Position numbers and translations under genes: made by a program. Positions 35,337-49,000 of a stretch of 64,000 nucleotides of DNA are shown in pieces. Under the pieces are notes generated by a model. That model was not told the origin of the DNA and did not search any database. It saw nothing but the letters and a program-made list of their open reading frames with translations. The stretch's first letter is position 1; each line of letters opens with the position of its first letter. Source of the stretch: Closterium sp. Naga37s-1 (taxonomy: Eukaryota; Streptophyta; Zygnematophyceae; Desmidiales; Closteriaceae); NCBI GenBank assembly GCA_947471745.1, contig CANJKZ010000820.1:937501-1001500 (forward strand), given 5' to 3'.

Positions 35337-36368
35337 CTGCAATAAGGCAGAGAGGCAGCGAGAGAGGAGAGGCAAGGAGGGGGGAAAGAGGCTGGTTGGG
35401 CGTGCCGTGCCGTCATACCACGTCATCGCTCTCTGGTAGCTGCAAGGAGAGGGGAGAAGGTGGGAGGGGAGAAGGTGGGAGGGGAGAAGGTGGGAGGGTA
35501 GGCAACGAAGGAGAGAGGCAGGGAGGGCGAGGCAGGTGGGAAAGAGGCGGTCGGGAAAGAGGCGGTCGGGAAAGAGGCACGGAGTGGTAGGGCGTGGGGA
35601 ATCGATGAACAAGATATCGGGAAAAGAGAAGTGAGGGTCAGGAATATGCGGGAAGAGAAATCAAGGAGACTGAAAAGGTTCTGGAAGTCTTGTCTTGCAT
35701 GCGACACGCGACGCGAGATGATTCAGGGAACCAACCGTCAAGAAACGCGAGTACACGATCCGAGAAGAAAAAGAAGATTTCAGGCGAAAATGACGAGTAT
35801 AGAGACACGGAGAGGGTGATTCAGCGGGTTATCGGCGATCGGTCATCGACCATCAAGCATTAGTTATCGCTCATCGGCCATCGGACATCGGGGATCGTCT
35901 AGACTTCCGTCCGCAATTGAATGCAACGGTTGTTGCGGCAACAGAGGTCGCTTTGAAGTCGACAGGAAGTCGCGTCGGGAACGTTGATTCAAGCAGATGG
36001 AGATTACAGTCGCGCGAGACTGGGCGAGTTTGGAAAAAAAGCAGAAGAACGTGCATCGGAAGCCTTTTGAGGCGTCTCAAAAGTGGACTACAGACGCGCA
36101 AGACTCGGCGACTTCAGGGAAAAGAGAACAGAAGAACGTGCCTCAGAAGCGGGTGGACGTCCGAAGCCGAGACGCGCTCCCGCGCCTCCTCGAAGCGAGA
36201 GAGCCGATGCTTGCGGGCCGACGAGGCGGCGACTGAAGGCTGACGCGAGAGATCGCATTGGGGAAGCCATTGTTGCTGCGACGAAGTGCTGCGACTAAGC
36301 TGATGCAAGCTGCGGAGTGTGAGCAGTAGAGCCATCAGTTTTAGTAGGAAGTCCCCTCGCATAGGCAT
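35337..36368. other. Repeat-bearing region, no confident gene
   Basis: Contains a decayed copy of the NDUFB8 exon 5' edge with its TTGCAG acceptor (about 35405-35443), GA-rich short repeats (about 35440-35590) and an imperfect palindrome CTTTTGAGGCGTCTCAAAAG at 36064-36083. The missing N-terminal exon of NDUFB8 should lie here but I could not place it. Confidence 0.5.
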
Positions 36369-36442
36369 GTCTGGATGGTGTAGTCGGTTATCACGCCAGT
36401 CTCACACACTGGAGGTCCCCGGTTCGATTCCGGGTTCAGACA
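36369..36442 (+). tRNA. tRNA-Val (anticodon CAC)
   Basis: Cloverleaf: acceptor GTCTGGA pairs with TTCAGAC, the anticodon stem CCAGT/ACTGG encloses loop CTCACAC with anticodon CAC, and the T arm is CCCGG-TTCGATT-CCGGG. There is no intron. A TTTTT Pol III terminator follows at 36448-36452. The 3' CCA is not encoded, as is usual for nuclear tRNA genes. Confidence 0.96.
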
Positions 36443-37044
36443 TGTGATTTTTATGCTTATTGCATAAACAAATGAACCACTGCACGCCCCGTTCCTTTTC
36501 CAGCATTTCTGGAAACCTGCCCGACCTTCAAACTCTAGGGAGCCTCTGCGGAGCAGACTGCTGAGCACGTCATCGTCAAGTCTACGCCAATCATCGGTCT
36601 GCTTGCCGACAACCGGCTCTTCGCCTTCCCATCTCAACACTCCTGGTCTGTCCAGTTCAGTAGCTTGCGAATTTGCAGCAAAAACACCTGATTTTTCTCT
36701 CAAAATCTGACGGTTACCGTACTGCATCGTAGTATAAACTGACGGAAGATTAGAGTACCGTCTCAAACCTTTCTGAAGTTTGGAGTTCGGCACCCGTCCA
36801 CCAGTGCTATAAAACTCCACCATTCGCCATAGCTTCAAGTGTGCTGCTGGTTTTGCCTCCGAGAGGCCCATGAAAGTAGGATTGTTCTGAAACGAAGCGC
36901 TGGCGGCTGCGACTTGATAGGTCGTTCCCAGAAGTGAGAACGCTTCGAGGCGTCTCCTAGAGTGAGCCTTACCCTGGGATTGAGGACGTATCCCAACGTC
37001 TGGATTCGCTGGTCGCCGTTGGTTCGGGGAAAAGACAGTCTGCA
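36443..37044. other. Spacer and HRD3 5' region, no gene seen
   Basis: About 600 bases between the tRNA and the HRD3 start codon, expected to hold the HRD3 promoter and 5' UTR. A minus-strand open frame of 234 codons here runs back through the tRNA and resembles nothing I know. Confidence 0.6.
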
Positions 37045-40000
37045 ATGGCTAATCTGGTTGCCAGCGTTTCGCGAACAAGACGGAGCACGTCATCCTTGTC
37101 GCTCGCGGTGTTTCTTCTCGTGCTACTGCTGCTCTTCGCGACTGTCGCTCGCTCCGCTAAGATCACATTCATCAGGAAGAACGGCAAGACGTACGTGATT
37201 AAAACGGGCGGCGACGATTGGGACGACGATGACGATGATCTGGAGGAAACGGACGGCGAGGATGATCCGAAGCGGGAGGGAGCAGATTCGGCAGAAGCAG
37301 GAACCCCAGGAGGATCTAAGAAAGCGAAGAAGGATAGCGACGAGCCTAAGCGAGGCGAGGCGATTAAAGCCGTCAAATCACCCGAGTCGGCAGCGGCAGC
37401 GGCGGAAGCGGCGGCGGCGGCGGCGCTAGCGGCAATGGCGGACGATCCGCTGGTGGAGAAGTATAAACAGGAGCCGTTGGATCCGGGATCGTGGCGGACA
37501 GCTGTCGAGATGCCATTGGCGGACGTTCGCCGGCGCGCGGAGCAGGGGGACGCGGAGGCGCTGTGGGCGCTGGGGGTGAAGCGGCTGGTGGGCGCGGGGG
37601 GGCGCGGGGGAGTGGCGCGGGATATTCCCAAGGCGCTGCTGCTGCTGGAACGGTCCGCGGAAAAGGGCTTCCCCCACGCGCACTCCGCGCTGGGGTTCCT
37701 CCACGCGAGCGGATATGGCGTTCCGCTGAACCAGGTGGGGGAAAGGGAGGACATGGAGGGTGGATACTCAAGGGGGGAGAAGAAGACACAGCGATGCAGA
37801 GGAGGTGGGGGAGAGAGGGAGGCAGGGGGGGGGAGAGAGGAGGAATCCAAAATGGAACATGATACTCTCAGCACCCCCCTCCTCCCCATCCCTTCCAACC
37901 CCTCCCAGATCCTCCTCATCCCCTCCCCGTCCCTCCCTACCCCTCTCTACAACTCTCCGTCCCTCCCCGTATCCCCCCTTCCACCAATCAGGTGAAGGCG
38001 TGTCTGCACCACACGTTCGCCGTGAGTGGCGGCAGCGTGCACTCCAAAATGGCCCTCGCCTTCTCGCACTTCCTCCAGCAGGAGAAGCTCCCTGCTGACT
38101 TTTGAGTCGACTCAAAAGTCATCTGGGAGAGGGGGTGGGGGAAGGTCCGGAAGGACAAGACAGTAGGGGGTCCGAAGTGTACTTTTTTCGGAAATCCCAG
38201 CACCTCCCTACCCCTCTCTACCCCTCCCTACCCCTCCCCACCCCTCTCTGTTCCTCCTTAACCCCCTCCTCCCCCTTCCCTCTTCAGGTGAAAGCGTTTC
38301 TCCACCACACGTTCGCCGCGAGTGGCGGCAGCGTGCACTCCAAGATGGCCCTCGCCTTCTCGCACCTCCGCGCCTATGTTGAAATCACTTTTGAAATCAC
38401 TTTTGAAATCACTTTTGATTTCAATGGAGGCGGTGTGCACTCCAAGATGGCCCTGGTCGTCTCGCAGCTCCGCCAGCAGGAGTTTGAGATTGGGCGTTCG
38501 AGCTTGAGATGGAGATGCCATGGAGGTAGGCGGGGGCGAAATGTTCCTGCTAGGTTTTCTCACCACCATTTTACCCTTCCCAACCCCTTCCTACCCGTCC
38601 CCACCCACCCCTACCCATCCCTAAACATTCCCCCTCCAGGTGAAAGCGTGTCTGCACCACACGTTTGCCGCGAATGGAGGCAGCGTGCACTCCAAGATGG
38701 CCCTCGCCTTCTCACACCAGCGCCAGCAGGAGTTTGAGCGTGGAAGGGGATGGCATGTAGTAGGGGGGGCGAGATGTCTCATGTGGGGTAACTCAGCACT
38801 CCTTTTTTACCCTTTGCAACCCCTCCCTACCCCTCCCAAACCCTCCTCTTCCAGGTGAAAGCGTTTCTGCACCACACGTTCGCTGCCAATGGAGGCAGCG
38901 TGCACTCCAAGATGGCCCTCGCCTTCTCGCACCTCCGCCAGCAGGAGTTTGAGCGCGCCGCGGCGCTTTACGCTGACGTGGCAGCCAAGTCAATGGCGGT
39001 CAACAGCCTCCCGGGGCAGGCGCCGCTGATAGAGACGGTGCATCTGAGCGCGGGGGGGGAGGAGAGTTTGGAGGCGACCAGAGGGCACAGGGGAGAGGCG
39101 GACGAGACCATTCAGGTGAGCCAGTGGCACACATGGTAGGGCGTGAGACCGTTCCGGGCATGCGCCGCTGATAGAGACGGTGCATCTGAGCGCGGGAGGG
39201 GAGGAGAGTTTGGAGGCGACCAGAGGGCACAGGGGAGAGGCGGACGAGACCATTCAGGTGAGTGCAAGGCAATGACGTTTGAGTCGTTGTGGGGGCTGTG
39301 GGGGCCGTGGGGGCCGTGGGGGTTGGTAGGGTGTGTTAGGGTGGGCAGGCGCCGCTGATAGAGACAGTGCATCTGAGCGCTGGTGGGGAGGAGAGCCTGG
39401 AGGCGACGAGAGGGCACAGGGGAGAGGGCACAGGGGAGAGGGCACAGGGGAGAGGGCACAGGGGAGAGGGCACAGGGGAGAGGGCACAGGGGAGAGGGCA
39501 CAGGGGAGAGGGCACAGGGGAGAGGGCACAGGGGAGAGGGCACAGGGGAGAGGGCACAGGGGAGAGGGCACAGGGGAGAGGGCACAGGGGAGAGGGCACA
39601 GGGGAGAGGGCACAGGGGAGAGGGCACAGGGGAGAGGGCACAGGGGAGAGGGCACAGGGGAGAGGGCACAGGGGAGAGGGCACAGGGGAGAGGGCACAGG
39701 GGAGAGGGCACAGGGGAGAGGGCACAGGGGAGAGGGCACAGGGGAGAGGGCACAGGGGAGAGGGCACAGGGGAGAGGGCACAGGGGAGAGGGCACAGGGG
39801 AGAGGGCACAGGGGAGAGGGCACAGGGGAGAGGGCACAGGGGAGAGGGCACAGGGGAGAGGGCACAGGGGAGAGGGCACAGGGGAGAGGGCACAGGGGAG
39901 AGGGCACAGGGGAGAGGGCACAGGGGAGAGGGCACAGGGGAGAGGGCACAGGGGAGAGGGCACAGGGGAGAGGGCACAGGGGAGAGGGCACAGGGGAGAG

Positions 40001-43000
40001 GGCACAGGGGAGAGGGCACAGGGGAGAGGGCACAGGGGAGAGGGCACAGGGCAGAGGGCACAGGGCAGAGGGCACAGGGGAGAGGGCACAGGGGAGAGGG
40101 CACAGGGGAGAGGGCACAGGGGAGAGGGCACAGGGGAGAGGGCACAGGGGAGAGGGCACAGGGGAGAGGGCACAGGGCAGAGGGCACAGGGCAGAGGGCA
40201 CAGGGGAGAGGGCACAGGGGAGAGGGCACAGGGGAGAGGGCACAGGGCAGAGGGCACAGGGCAGAGGGCACAGGGCAGAGGGCACAGGGGAGAGGGCACA
40301 GGGGAGAGGGCACAGGGGAGAGGGCACAGGGCAGAGGGCACAGGGCAGAGGGCACAGGGCAGAGGCGGATGAAGCCATTCAGGTGAGTGGAATCGACGGT
40401 TTTGAGTGGTTGTGATTCGTGAAGGATTCTAGGGTGTTGTGTTGGTGTCGTCAAGGTACAGGCGTCATGCAGAGCAGTGGAGGCCATTCGCATGCTGGGC
40501 ATGCTTGGCACGCTTGGCACGCTGGGCACGCTTGGCACGCTTGGCACGCTTGACATGGTGGGGTGCGCGGCGCGGGGCATGGGGCGGGATTCCATTCCAA
40601 CTCCCCCTTTTACCCCCCCCCCCCCATACCTCCTTCCGCCTCCCCACCCCAGTTCATCGAGTTGCAGGCATCACGGGGAGCAGTGGAGGCGATCCGCACG
40701 CTGGGCACGCTGTACTACCGGGGGGCACGGGGCATGTGGTAATAACCTGCTGCCGCCCTTCCTTCCCTCCCCGCAAAACAGTTCATCGAGCTGCAGGCGT
40801 CACGAGGAGCGGTGGAGGCCATTCGCACGCTGGGCACGCTGTACTACTGGGGGCCACGGGGCATGCCGCGGGACTCTAACCCACTCGCCCCGTCCTTTGC
40901 TTCCCCCCTTTCCACCTATCCGTCCCCCCCTTCCCCTCCCAGTTCATCGAGCTGCAGGCATCACGGGGAGCGGTGGAGGCCATTCGCACGCTGGGCACGC
41001 TGTACTACTGGGGGGCACGGGGCATGCCGCGGGACCACGTGAGGGCGTTTGGGCTGATGAAGAAAGCCGCTGAGATGGACGACCCGCATGTGCGTGGGGG
41101 AGACGACAGGGAGGAGAGCTGGAGGGAGGAGAGAGGAGAGAGAGGATAAATCAGCAAGGCGTTACATAGCATCATACCATCATGATGGCATCATACCATC
41201 ATGCCATCATACCATCATGGCATCATGGCGTCATACCATCATGGCATCATGGCATCATACCATCATGGCATCATGGCATCATGGCATCATGGCATCATGG
41301 CATCATGCCATCATACCATAATACCATAATTCATGTGACATTCATGGCATCACATCATGTGTGCCAATATCTATTTCATCCTGTTCATGGTTTTTTTTTT
41401 TTTTTTTTTTTTTTTTTCTAAAAAATGCCCTGCAACATTCATGGCAACCGTTAAGACATCATGTATGCCGTTTCCGTGAGAGCCCACAGACAGGATGCCA
41501 AAATCTATTTCGTTGCAGGGGATTTTTGAGGCGCCTCAAAAAGAGAATTTTCAAAAACACCCTGCAAGCAACATCATGTATGCCGTTTCCGTGAGAGCCC
41601 ATGGACAGGATGCCGATATCTATTTCATCCTGTCCGTGGGCTCTCTCACTCACCCTCTGCCAAACCCCCTCTCCCTCCCCTCTGTTCACCCCTCTCACTC
41701 ACTCACTACCCCCAACAGGCCATGTTGACGCTGGGTGAGATGCTCACACACGGAGTGGGGGTGAAGGCAACCTCCGTGGAGGCAATGGCGTGGTTCCACA
41801 AGGCCTATGCACGCGGGTCCCTCTCCTCTTGTGACCTTACGTCATTTTAAACTCCCTTTACACAATCGCCCTCCGCAACAGGCCATGTTGACTCTTGGCG
41901 AGATGCTCACACACGGTGTGGGCTGCAAGGCCAACCCCGTGGAGGCAATGGTGTGGTTCAACAAGGCGTATGCACGCGGGCTCGTGAGCGCGCTCAACGG
42001 AGTGGGATACCTGCACGCTAAAGGGCTGGGGGTGCCTCAGGACTACCACAAGGTGGGTGTGTGTGATGCAGTGACTATCACCACCGATGCGGTGGGATGC
42101 GGTGGGATGGGTTCATGAGCGCACTGAACGGAGTGGGATGTCTGCACGCCAAGAGGCTGGGGTGTGCCTCAGGACTACCACAAGGTAAGCCTTGAGTCGA
42201 ATTTGAGATTTCTCTGAAGGGGTACGTCTGAGTTGGTGCCATGGGCTTGTGAGCGCGCTTATTCCTCTCCTTACCGCCACTCCCCCTTTCCTCCTCTTTG
42301 TTTGCTCTTTTCTTACCCCTCTATCTCACTTCTTTTTGGATGGTCCTCCTCTTCTCTTCCCAGGCGGTGCAAAACTTTCTCACGGCTGCCCGGAAGACCC
42401 GGGACGTGGACGCGTTGTACAATCTGGGAATGAGCCACCTTAGAGGGCAGGGCGTGAGGCGCAATCCCAGCAAGGCGCTGCAGTTCCTGCAGCAGGCGGT
42501 GGAGGGGCAGCACGTGGGCGCCATGTACCAGATGGGCAAGATGCATCTGACAGGGACTGGGGTCCCGAAGAATGTTGTCATGGTGAGTTGGGGGGGCTGT
42601 ATGTTGGGATTGTGACGGGGTGTGACTAAAGACAGGAATTTCTTGCACTAATTGCAGTGCTGTAGTTCCTGCAGCAGGCGGTGGAGGGGAGGGGCAGCAC
42701 GTGGGCGCCATGTATCAGATGGGCAAGATGCATCTGACAGGGACAACTTTTGAGACGTCTCAAAAGTCAAAATGCATCTGACAGGGACAGGCGTCCCCAA
42801 GAACGTGGTTATGGTGAGATGGGGGAAGGGTGCAACGCGACAGTAACGGTGCAGTTCCTGCAGCAGGCGGTGGAGGGGGGGGGGAGCACGTGGGCGCCGT
42901 GTATCGGATGGGCAAGATGCACCTCACGGGGACGGGAGTACCCAAGAATGTGGTCATGGTGAGATGGGGGAAAGGGTGCGGTGTGTCCGTGTCGTTATAA

Positions 43001-46000
43001 CGAATGTGACTGTAACGGTGCAGTTACTGCAGCAGGCGGTGGAGGGGAGGGGCAGCACGTGGGCGCCATGTACCAGATGGGCAAGATGCACCTCACAGGG
43101 ACGAGAGTACCCAAGAACGTTGTCATGGTGAGATAAGGGAGTGGGGTTAGGCACATCAGAAGAGGGGAAGGGGGCGAGTGGGTGGCAGCACGTGGGCGCC
43201 ATGTATCAGATGGGCAAGATGCACTTGACTGGGACGGGGGTTCCCAAGAATGTAGTTATGGTGAGATGGGTGCACAAATACAGGAGCGGAGCCCATGGGG
43301 GGTCATGCTGCCCATGGGGGGTCATGCTGCCCCTCGCTCTCGTCGAGGCGGCGCGGCTACTCAAGGCAGTGGCGGAGCGGGGGCCATGGGGGGTCATGCT
43401 GCGGTGGGCACACGCATGCTTCATGTCATCCACCCACGGCCCCTCCCTCGGGTCCCTCTCTGTTCCCTCTGCTGTCATCCCTGTCCTCCCATTCCACTGG
43501 TCCCAACTCATGTTTATTTCTTCTGTCTTCTGCTTTTCAGACGTATTTTTGAGTCGACTCAAAAATAGGTTCTTCTGTCTTCTGCTTTTGAGACGTCTCA
43601 AAAGCCATTCCACTGGCTGTCTTCTGTTTCCTCCTGTGCTCCCTTTGTTCTCCTTTCCCTCCTTCCCCCTCCCCCCCCCTCCTTCCCCCTCCCCCCCCCT
43701 CCTTCCCAGGCCGCTCGCCTTCTAAAGGCGGTGGCGGAGCGGGGGCCATGGGGGGTCATGCTGCGGTGGGCACACGCATGCTTCATGTCATCCACCCAAG
43801 GCCCCTCCCTCTGGTCCCTCTCCCGCTCCGCCTCCTCCTCCTCTCCCTTCTCCCTCTCCTTCTCCTTCTCGCTCTCCTCCCCGCTCTCCCCCCCCTCCCT
43901 CCGCTCCTCCTCCTCCTCTTCCTCCCCGTCCGCCTGGCCTGCTTCCTGTGATGTGGGCACATCGCTGATGCTCTACTCGAGAGCTGCGGAGTTGGGGTAT
44001 GAAGTGGCACAGGGGAATGCCGCCTGGCTGCTGGATAAGGTAGGCGTTTTATCCTCACCTCACCACACTCTCGGGGGAATGCAGTTGTCTCTACACGTTC
44101 CCCCGCGGCCTGGCCCGCTTCTTGTGATGTGGGTGGGAACGTCGTTGATGCTCTCTACTCGAGAGCTGCGGAGTTGGGGTATGAAGTGGCACAGGGGAAT
44201 GCCGCCTGGCTGCTGGATAAGGTGAGAATCCTTTCCCTTCTCCCTCACCTATCCTTGTCCTTCTCATCTCCCACTTCACCTGGCTGGCTGTGTACGATGT
44301 GGGAACGTCACTGATGCTCTACTTGAGAGCAGCGGAGTTGGGGAATGAAGTGGCTCAGGGGACCGCGGTCTTGCTACTGGATAAGGCGGGTGTTTTCTCC
44401 TCTCCCCACCACACTCTCATTGTTCAGTTGTCACGTGATTGAAGAAGAGTTTTGAGACGTCTCAAAACTCTTCTTCAATCTCGTCTGGCTACTGGATAAG
44501 GCGGGTGTTTTCTCCTCTCCCCACCACACTCTCGAGGTGACTTTTGAGTCGACTCAAAACTTTTGAGTCGACTCAAAAGTCACCTCAGGGGACCGCGGCC
44601 TGGCTACTGGATAAGGCGGGTGTTTTCTCCTCTCCCCACCACACTCTCATTGTTCAGTTGTCTAAGTGCGTTCATCACTTTGCTTCGTGTGATGTGGCCA
44701 CGTCGTGGATGTTCTATTCTAGAGCTGCCGAGTTGGGGTGTGAAGTGGCGCAGGGGAATGCTCGTTGGCTTCTGGATAAGATAAGGTGAGACCCCCTCCC
44801 CCTTTTCCCCCTTGCTAATCCTAAGTCCTCTCTCAGTCCTCTCCCTCGTCCTCTCCCCCTACCGTCTAGCCTGCCTGCATCGTGTGATGTGGCTGTTGTG
44901 GATGTTCTATTCTAGAGCTGCCGAGTTGGGGTGTGAAGTGGCGCAGGGGAATGCCGCCTGGCTTCTGGATAAGATAAGGTGAGACTCCCCCCCCCCATGT
45001 TCCCGTCCCTGGTGGGTTGGGTTCCCCAGTGATGGATGGATCCCACCAGAGGGAACCCACATCTACATCTTTTGAGGCGCCTCAAAAAACACATCTAAAG
45101 CCGTCCCACCAGAGGGAACCCACATCTACATCTTTTGAGGCGCCTCAAAAAACACATCTAAAGCCGTCCCACCAGAGGGAACCCACATCTACATCTTTTG
45201 AGGCGCCTCAAAAAACACATCTAAGCCGTCCCACCAGTGAGACTCCAATGCACCATCTGCTGTAAACGCACTGTCCCCTTGCACCATCCGAACTGTCCCC
45301 TTGCACCATTCGTTTCTTTCTGCACCATCAATGCGTGTGCAGGTGGTTGGTGACTCGGTGCTGGACAATGCGTGTGTGAGCGCTCCTTAAGCCTCTTGCT
45401 GACCGCCCAATTGCACCAATCCGAACCCTTCTGCACCATGGTTCATTGCGTGCAGGTGGTGGGTGACTCGGTGCTGGACAATGCGTGTGTGAGCGCTCCT
45501 TAAGCCTCTTGCTGACCGCCCAATTGCACCAATCCGAACCCTTCTGCACCATGGTTCATTGCGTGCAGGTGGTGGGTGACTCGGTGCTGGACAATGCGTG
45601 TGTGAGCGCTCCTTAAGCCTCTTGCTGACCGCCCAATTGCACCAATCCGAACCCTTCTGCACCATGGTTCATTGCGTGCAGGTGGTGGGTGACTCGGTGC
45701 TGGACAATGCGTGTGTGAGCGCTCCTTAAGCCTCTTGCTGACCGCCCAATTGCACCAATCCGAACCCTTCTGCACCATGGTTCATTGCGTGCAGGTGGTG
45801 GGTGACTCGGTGCTGGACAATGCGTGTGTGAGCGCTCCTTAAGCCTCTTGCTGACCGCCCAATTGCACCAATCCGAACCCTTCTGCACCATGGTTCATTG
45901 CGTGCAGGTGGTGGGTGACTCGGTGCTGGACAATGCGTGTGTGAGCGCTCCTTAAGCCTCTTGCTGACCGCCCAATTGCACCAATCCGAACCCTTCTGCA

Positions 46001-49000
46001 CCATGGTTCATTGCGTGCAGGTGGTGGGTGACTCGGTGCTGGACAATGCGTGTGTGAGCGCTCCTTAAGCCTCTTGCTGACCGCCCAATTGCACCAATCC
46101 GAACCCTTCTGCACCATGGTTCATTGCGTGCAGGTGGTGGGTGACTCGGTGCTGGACAATGCGTGTGTGAGCGCTCCTTAAGCCTCTTGCTGACCGCCCA
46201 ATTGCACCAATCCGAACCCTTCTGCACCATGGTTCATTGCGTGCAGGTGGTGGGTGACTCGGTGCTGGACAATGCGTGTGTGAGCGCTCCTTAAGCCTCT
46301 TGCTGACCGCCCAATTGCACCAATCCGAACCCTTCTGCACCATGGTTCATTGCGTGCAGGTGGTGGGTGACTCGGTGCTGGACAATGCGTGTGTGAGCGC
46401 TCCTTAAGCCTCTTGCTGACCGCCCAATTGCACCAATCCGAACCCTTCTGCACCATGGTTCATTGCGTGCAGGTGGTGGGTGACTCGGTGCTGGACAATG
46501 CGTGTGTGAGCGCTCCTTAAGCCTCTTGCTGACCGCCCAATTGCACCAATCCGAACCCTTCTGCACCATGGTTCATTGCGTGCAGGTGGTGGGTGACTCG
46601 GTGCTGGACAATGCGTGTGTGAGCGCTCCTTAAGCCTCTTGCTGACCGCCCAATTGCACCAATCCGAACCCTTCTGCACCATGGTTCATTGCGTGCAGGT
46701 GGTGGGTGACTCGGTGCTGGACAATGCGTGTGTGAGCGCTCCTTAAGCCTCTTGCTGACCGCCCAATTGCACCAATCCGAACCCTTCTGCACCATGGTTC
46801 ATTGCGTGCAGGTGGTGGGTGACTCGGTGCTGGACAATGCGTGTGTGAGCGCTCCTTAAGCCTCTTGCTGACCGCCCAATTGCACCAATCCGAACCCTTC
46901 TGCACCATGGTTCATTGCGTGCAGGTGGTGGGTGACTCGGTGCTGGACAATGCGTGTGTGAGCGCTCCTTAAGCCTCTTGCTGACCGCCCAATTGCACCA
47001 ATCCGAACCCTTCTGCACCATGGTTCATTGCGTGCAGGTGGTGGGTGACTCGGTGCTGGACAATGCGTGTGTGAGCGCTCCTTAAGCCTCTTGCTGACCG
47101 CCCAATTGCACCAATCCGAACCCTTCTGCACCATGGTTCATTGCGTGCAGGTGGTGGGTGACTCGGTGCTGGACAATGCGTGTGTGAGCGCTCCTTAAGC
47201 CTCTTGCTGACCGCCCAATTGCACCAATCCGAACCCTTCTGCACCATGGTTCATTGCGTGCAGGTGGTGGGTGACTCGGTGCTGGACAATGCGTGTGTGA
47301 GCGCTCCTTAAGCCTCTTGCTGACCGCCCAATTGCACCAATCCGAACCCTTCTGCACCATGGTTCATTGCGTGCAGGTGGTGGGTGACTCGGTGCTGGAC
47401 AATGCGTGTGTGAGCGCTCCTTAAGCCTCTTGCTGACCGCCCAATTGCACCAATCCGAACCCTTCTGCACCATGGTTCATTGCGTGCAGGTGGTGGGTGA
47501 CTCGGTGCTGGACAATGCGTGTGTGAGCGCTCCTTAAGCCTCTTGCTGACCGCCCAATTGCACCAATCCGAACCCTTCTGCACCATGGTTCATTGCGTGC
47601 AGGTGGTGGGTGACTCGGTGCTGGACAATGCGTGTGTGAGCGCTCCTTAAGCCTCTTGCTGACCGCCCAATTGCACCAATCCGAACCCTTCTGCACCATG
47701 GTTCATTGCGTGCAGGTGGTGGGTGACTCGGTGCTGGACAATGCGTGTGTGAGCGCTCCTTAAGCCTCTTGCTGACCGCCCAATTGCACCAATCCGAACC
47801 CTTCTGCACCATGGTTCATTGCGTGCAGGTGGTGGGTGACTCGGTGCTGGACAATGCGTGTGTGAGCGCTCCTTAAGCCTCTTGCTGACCGCCCAATTGC
47901 ACCAATCCGAACCCTTCTGCACCATGGTTCATTGCGTGCAGGTGGTGGGTGACTCGGTGCTGGACAATGCGTGTGTGAGCGCTCCTTAAGCCTCTTGCTG
48001 ACCGCCCAATTGCACCAATCCGAACCCTTCTGCACCATGGTTCATTGCGTGCAGGTGGTGGGTGACTCGGTGCTGGACAATGCGTGTGTGAGCGCTCCTT
48101 AAGCCTCTTGCTGACCGCCCAATTGCACCAATCCGAACCCTTCTGCACCATGGTTCATTGCGTGCAGGTGGTGGGTGACTCGGTGCTGGACAATGCGTGT
48201 GTGAGCGCTCCTTAAGCCTCTTGCTGACCGCCCAATTGCACCAATCCGAACCCTTCTGCACCATGGTTCATTGCGTGCAGGTGGTGGGTGACTCGGTGCT
48301 GGACAATGCGTGTGTGAGCGCTCCTTAAGCCTCTTGCTGACCGCCCAATTGCACCAATCCGAACCCTTCTGCACCATGGTTCATTGCGTGCAGGTGGTGG
48401 GTGACTCGGTGCTGGACAATGCGTGTGTGAGCGCTCCTTAAGCCTCTTGCTGACCGCCCAATTGCACCAATCCGAACCCTTCTGCACCATGGTTCATTGC
48501 GTGCAGGTGGTGGGTGACTCGGTGCTGGACAATGCGTGTGTGAGCGCTCCTTAAGCCTCTTGCTGACCGCCCAATTGCACCAATCCGAACCCTTCTGCAC
48601 CATGGTTCATTGCGTGCAGGTGGTGGGTGACTCGGTGCTGGACAATGCGTGTGTGAGCGCTCCTTAAGCCTCTTGCTGACCGCCCAATTGCACCAATCCG
48701 AACCCTTCTGCACCATGGTTCATTGCGTGCAGGTGGTGGGTGACTCGGTGCTGGACAATGCGTGTGTGAGCGCTCCTTAAGCCTCTTGCTGACCGCCCAA
48801 TTGCACCAATCCGAACCCTTCTGCACCATGGTTCATTGCGTGCAGGTGGTGGGTGACTCGGTGCTGGACAATGCGTGTGTGAGCGCTCCTTAAGCCTCTT
48901 GCTGACCGCCCAATTGCACCAATCCGAACCCTTCTGCACCATGGTTCATTGCGTGCAGGTGGTGGGTGACTCGGTGCTGGACAATGCGTGTGTGAGCGCT

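Larger units (their letters stand above)
44128..44980 (+). repeat. Copies of HRD3 exon 6 end with donor
   Basis: At least four longer copies (about 44128-44220, 44305-44390, 44690-44786, 44885-44977) and two short ones (about 44483 and 44595) repeat [21 protein letters not shown], most followed by a GT donor. Confidence 0.88.

Noticed and set aside
36341-37045. 234-codon minus-strand frame upstream of HRD3
   Set aside because: It runs through the tRNA gene and has no domain similarity I can recognise.
39112-40595. Long Pro/Cys/Leu-rich and Gly/Arg/His-rich frames on both strands
   Set aside because: The 14-bp repeat lacks stops and cycles through three frames; it is non-coding intron DNA.
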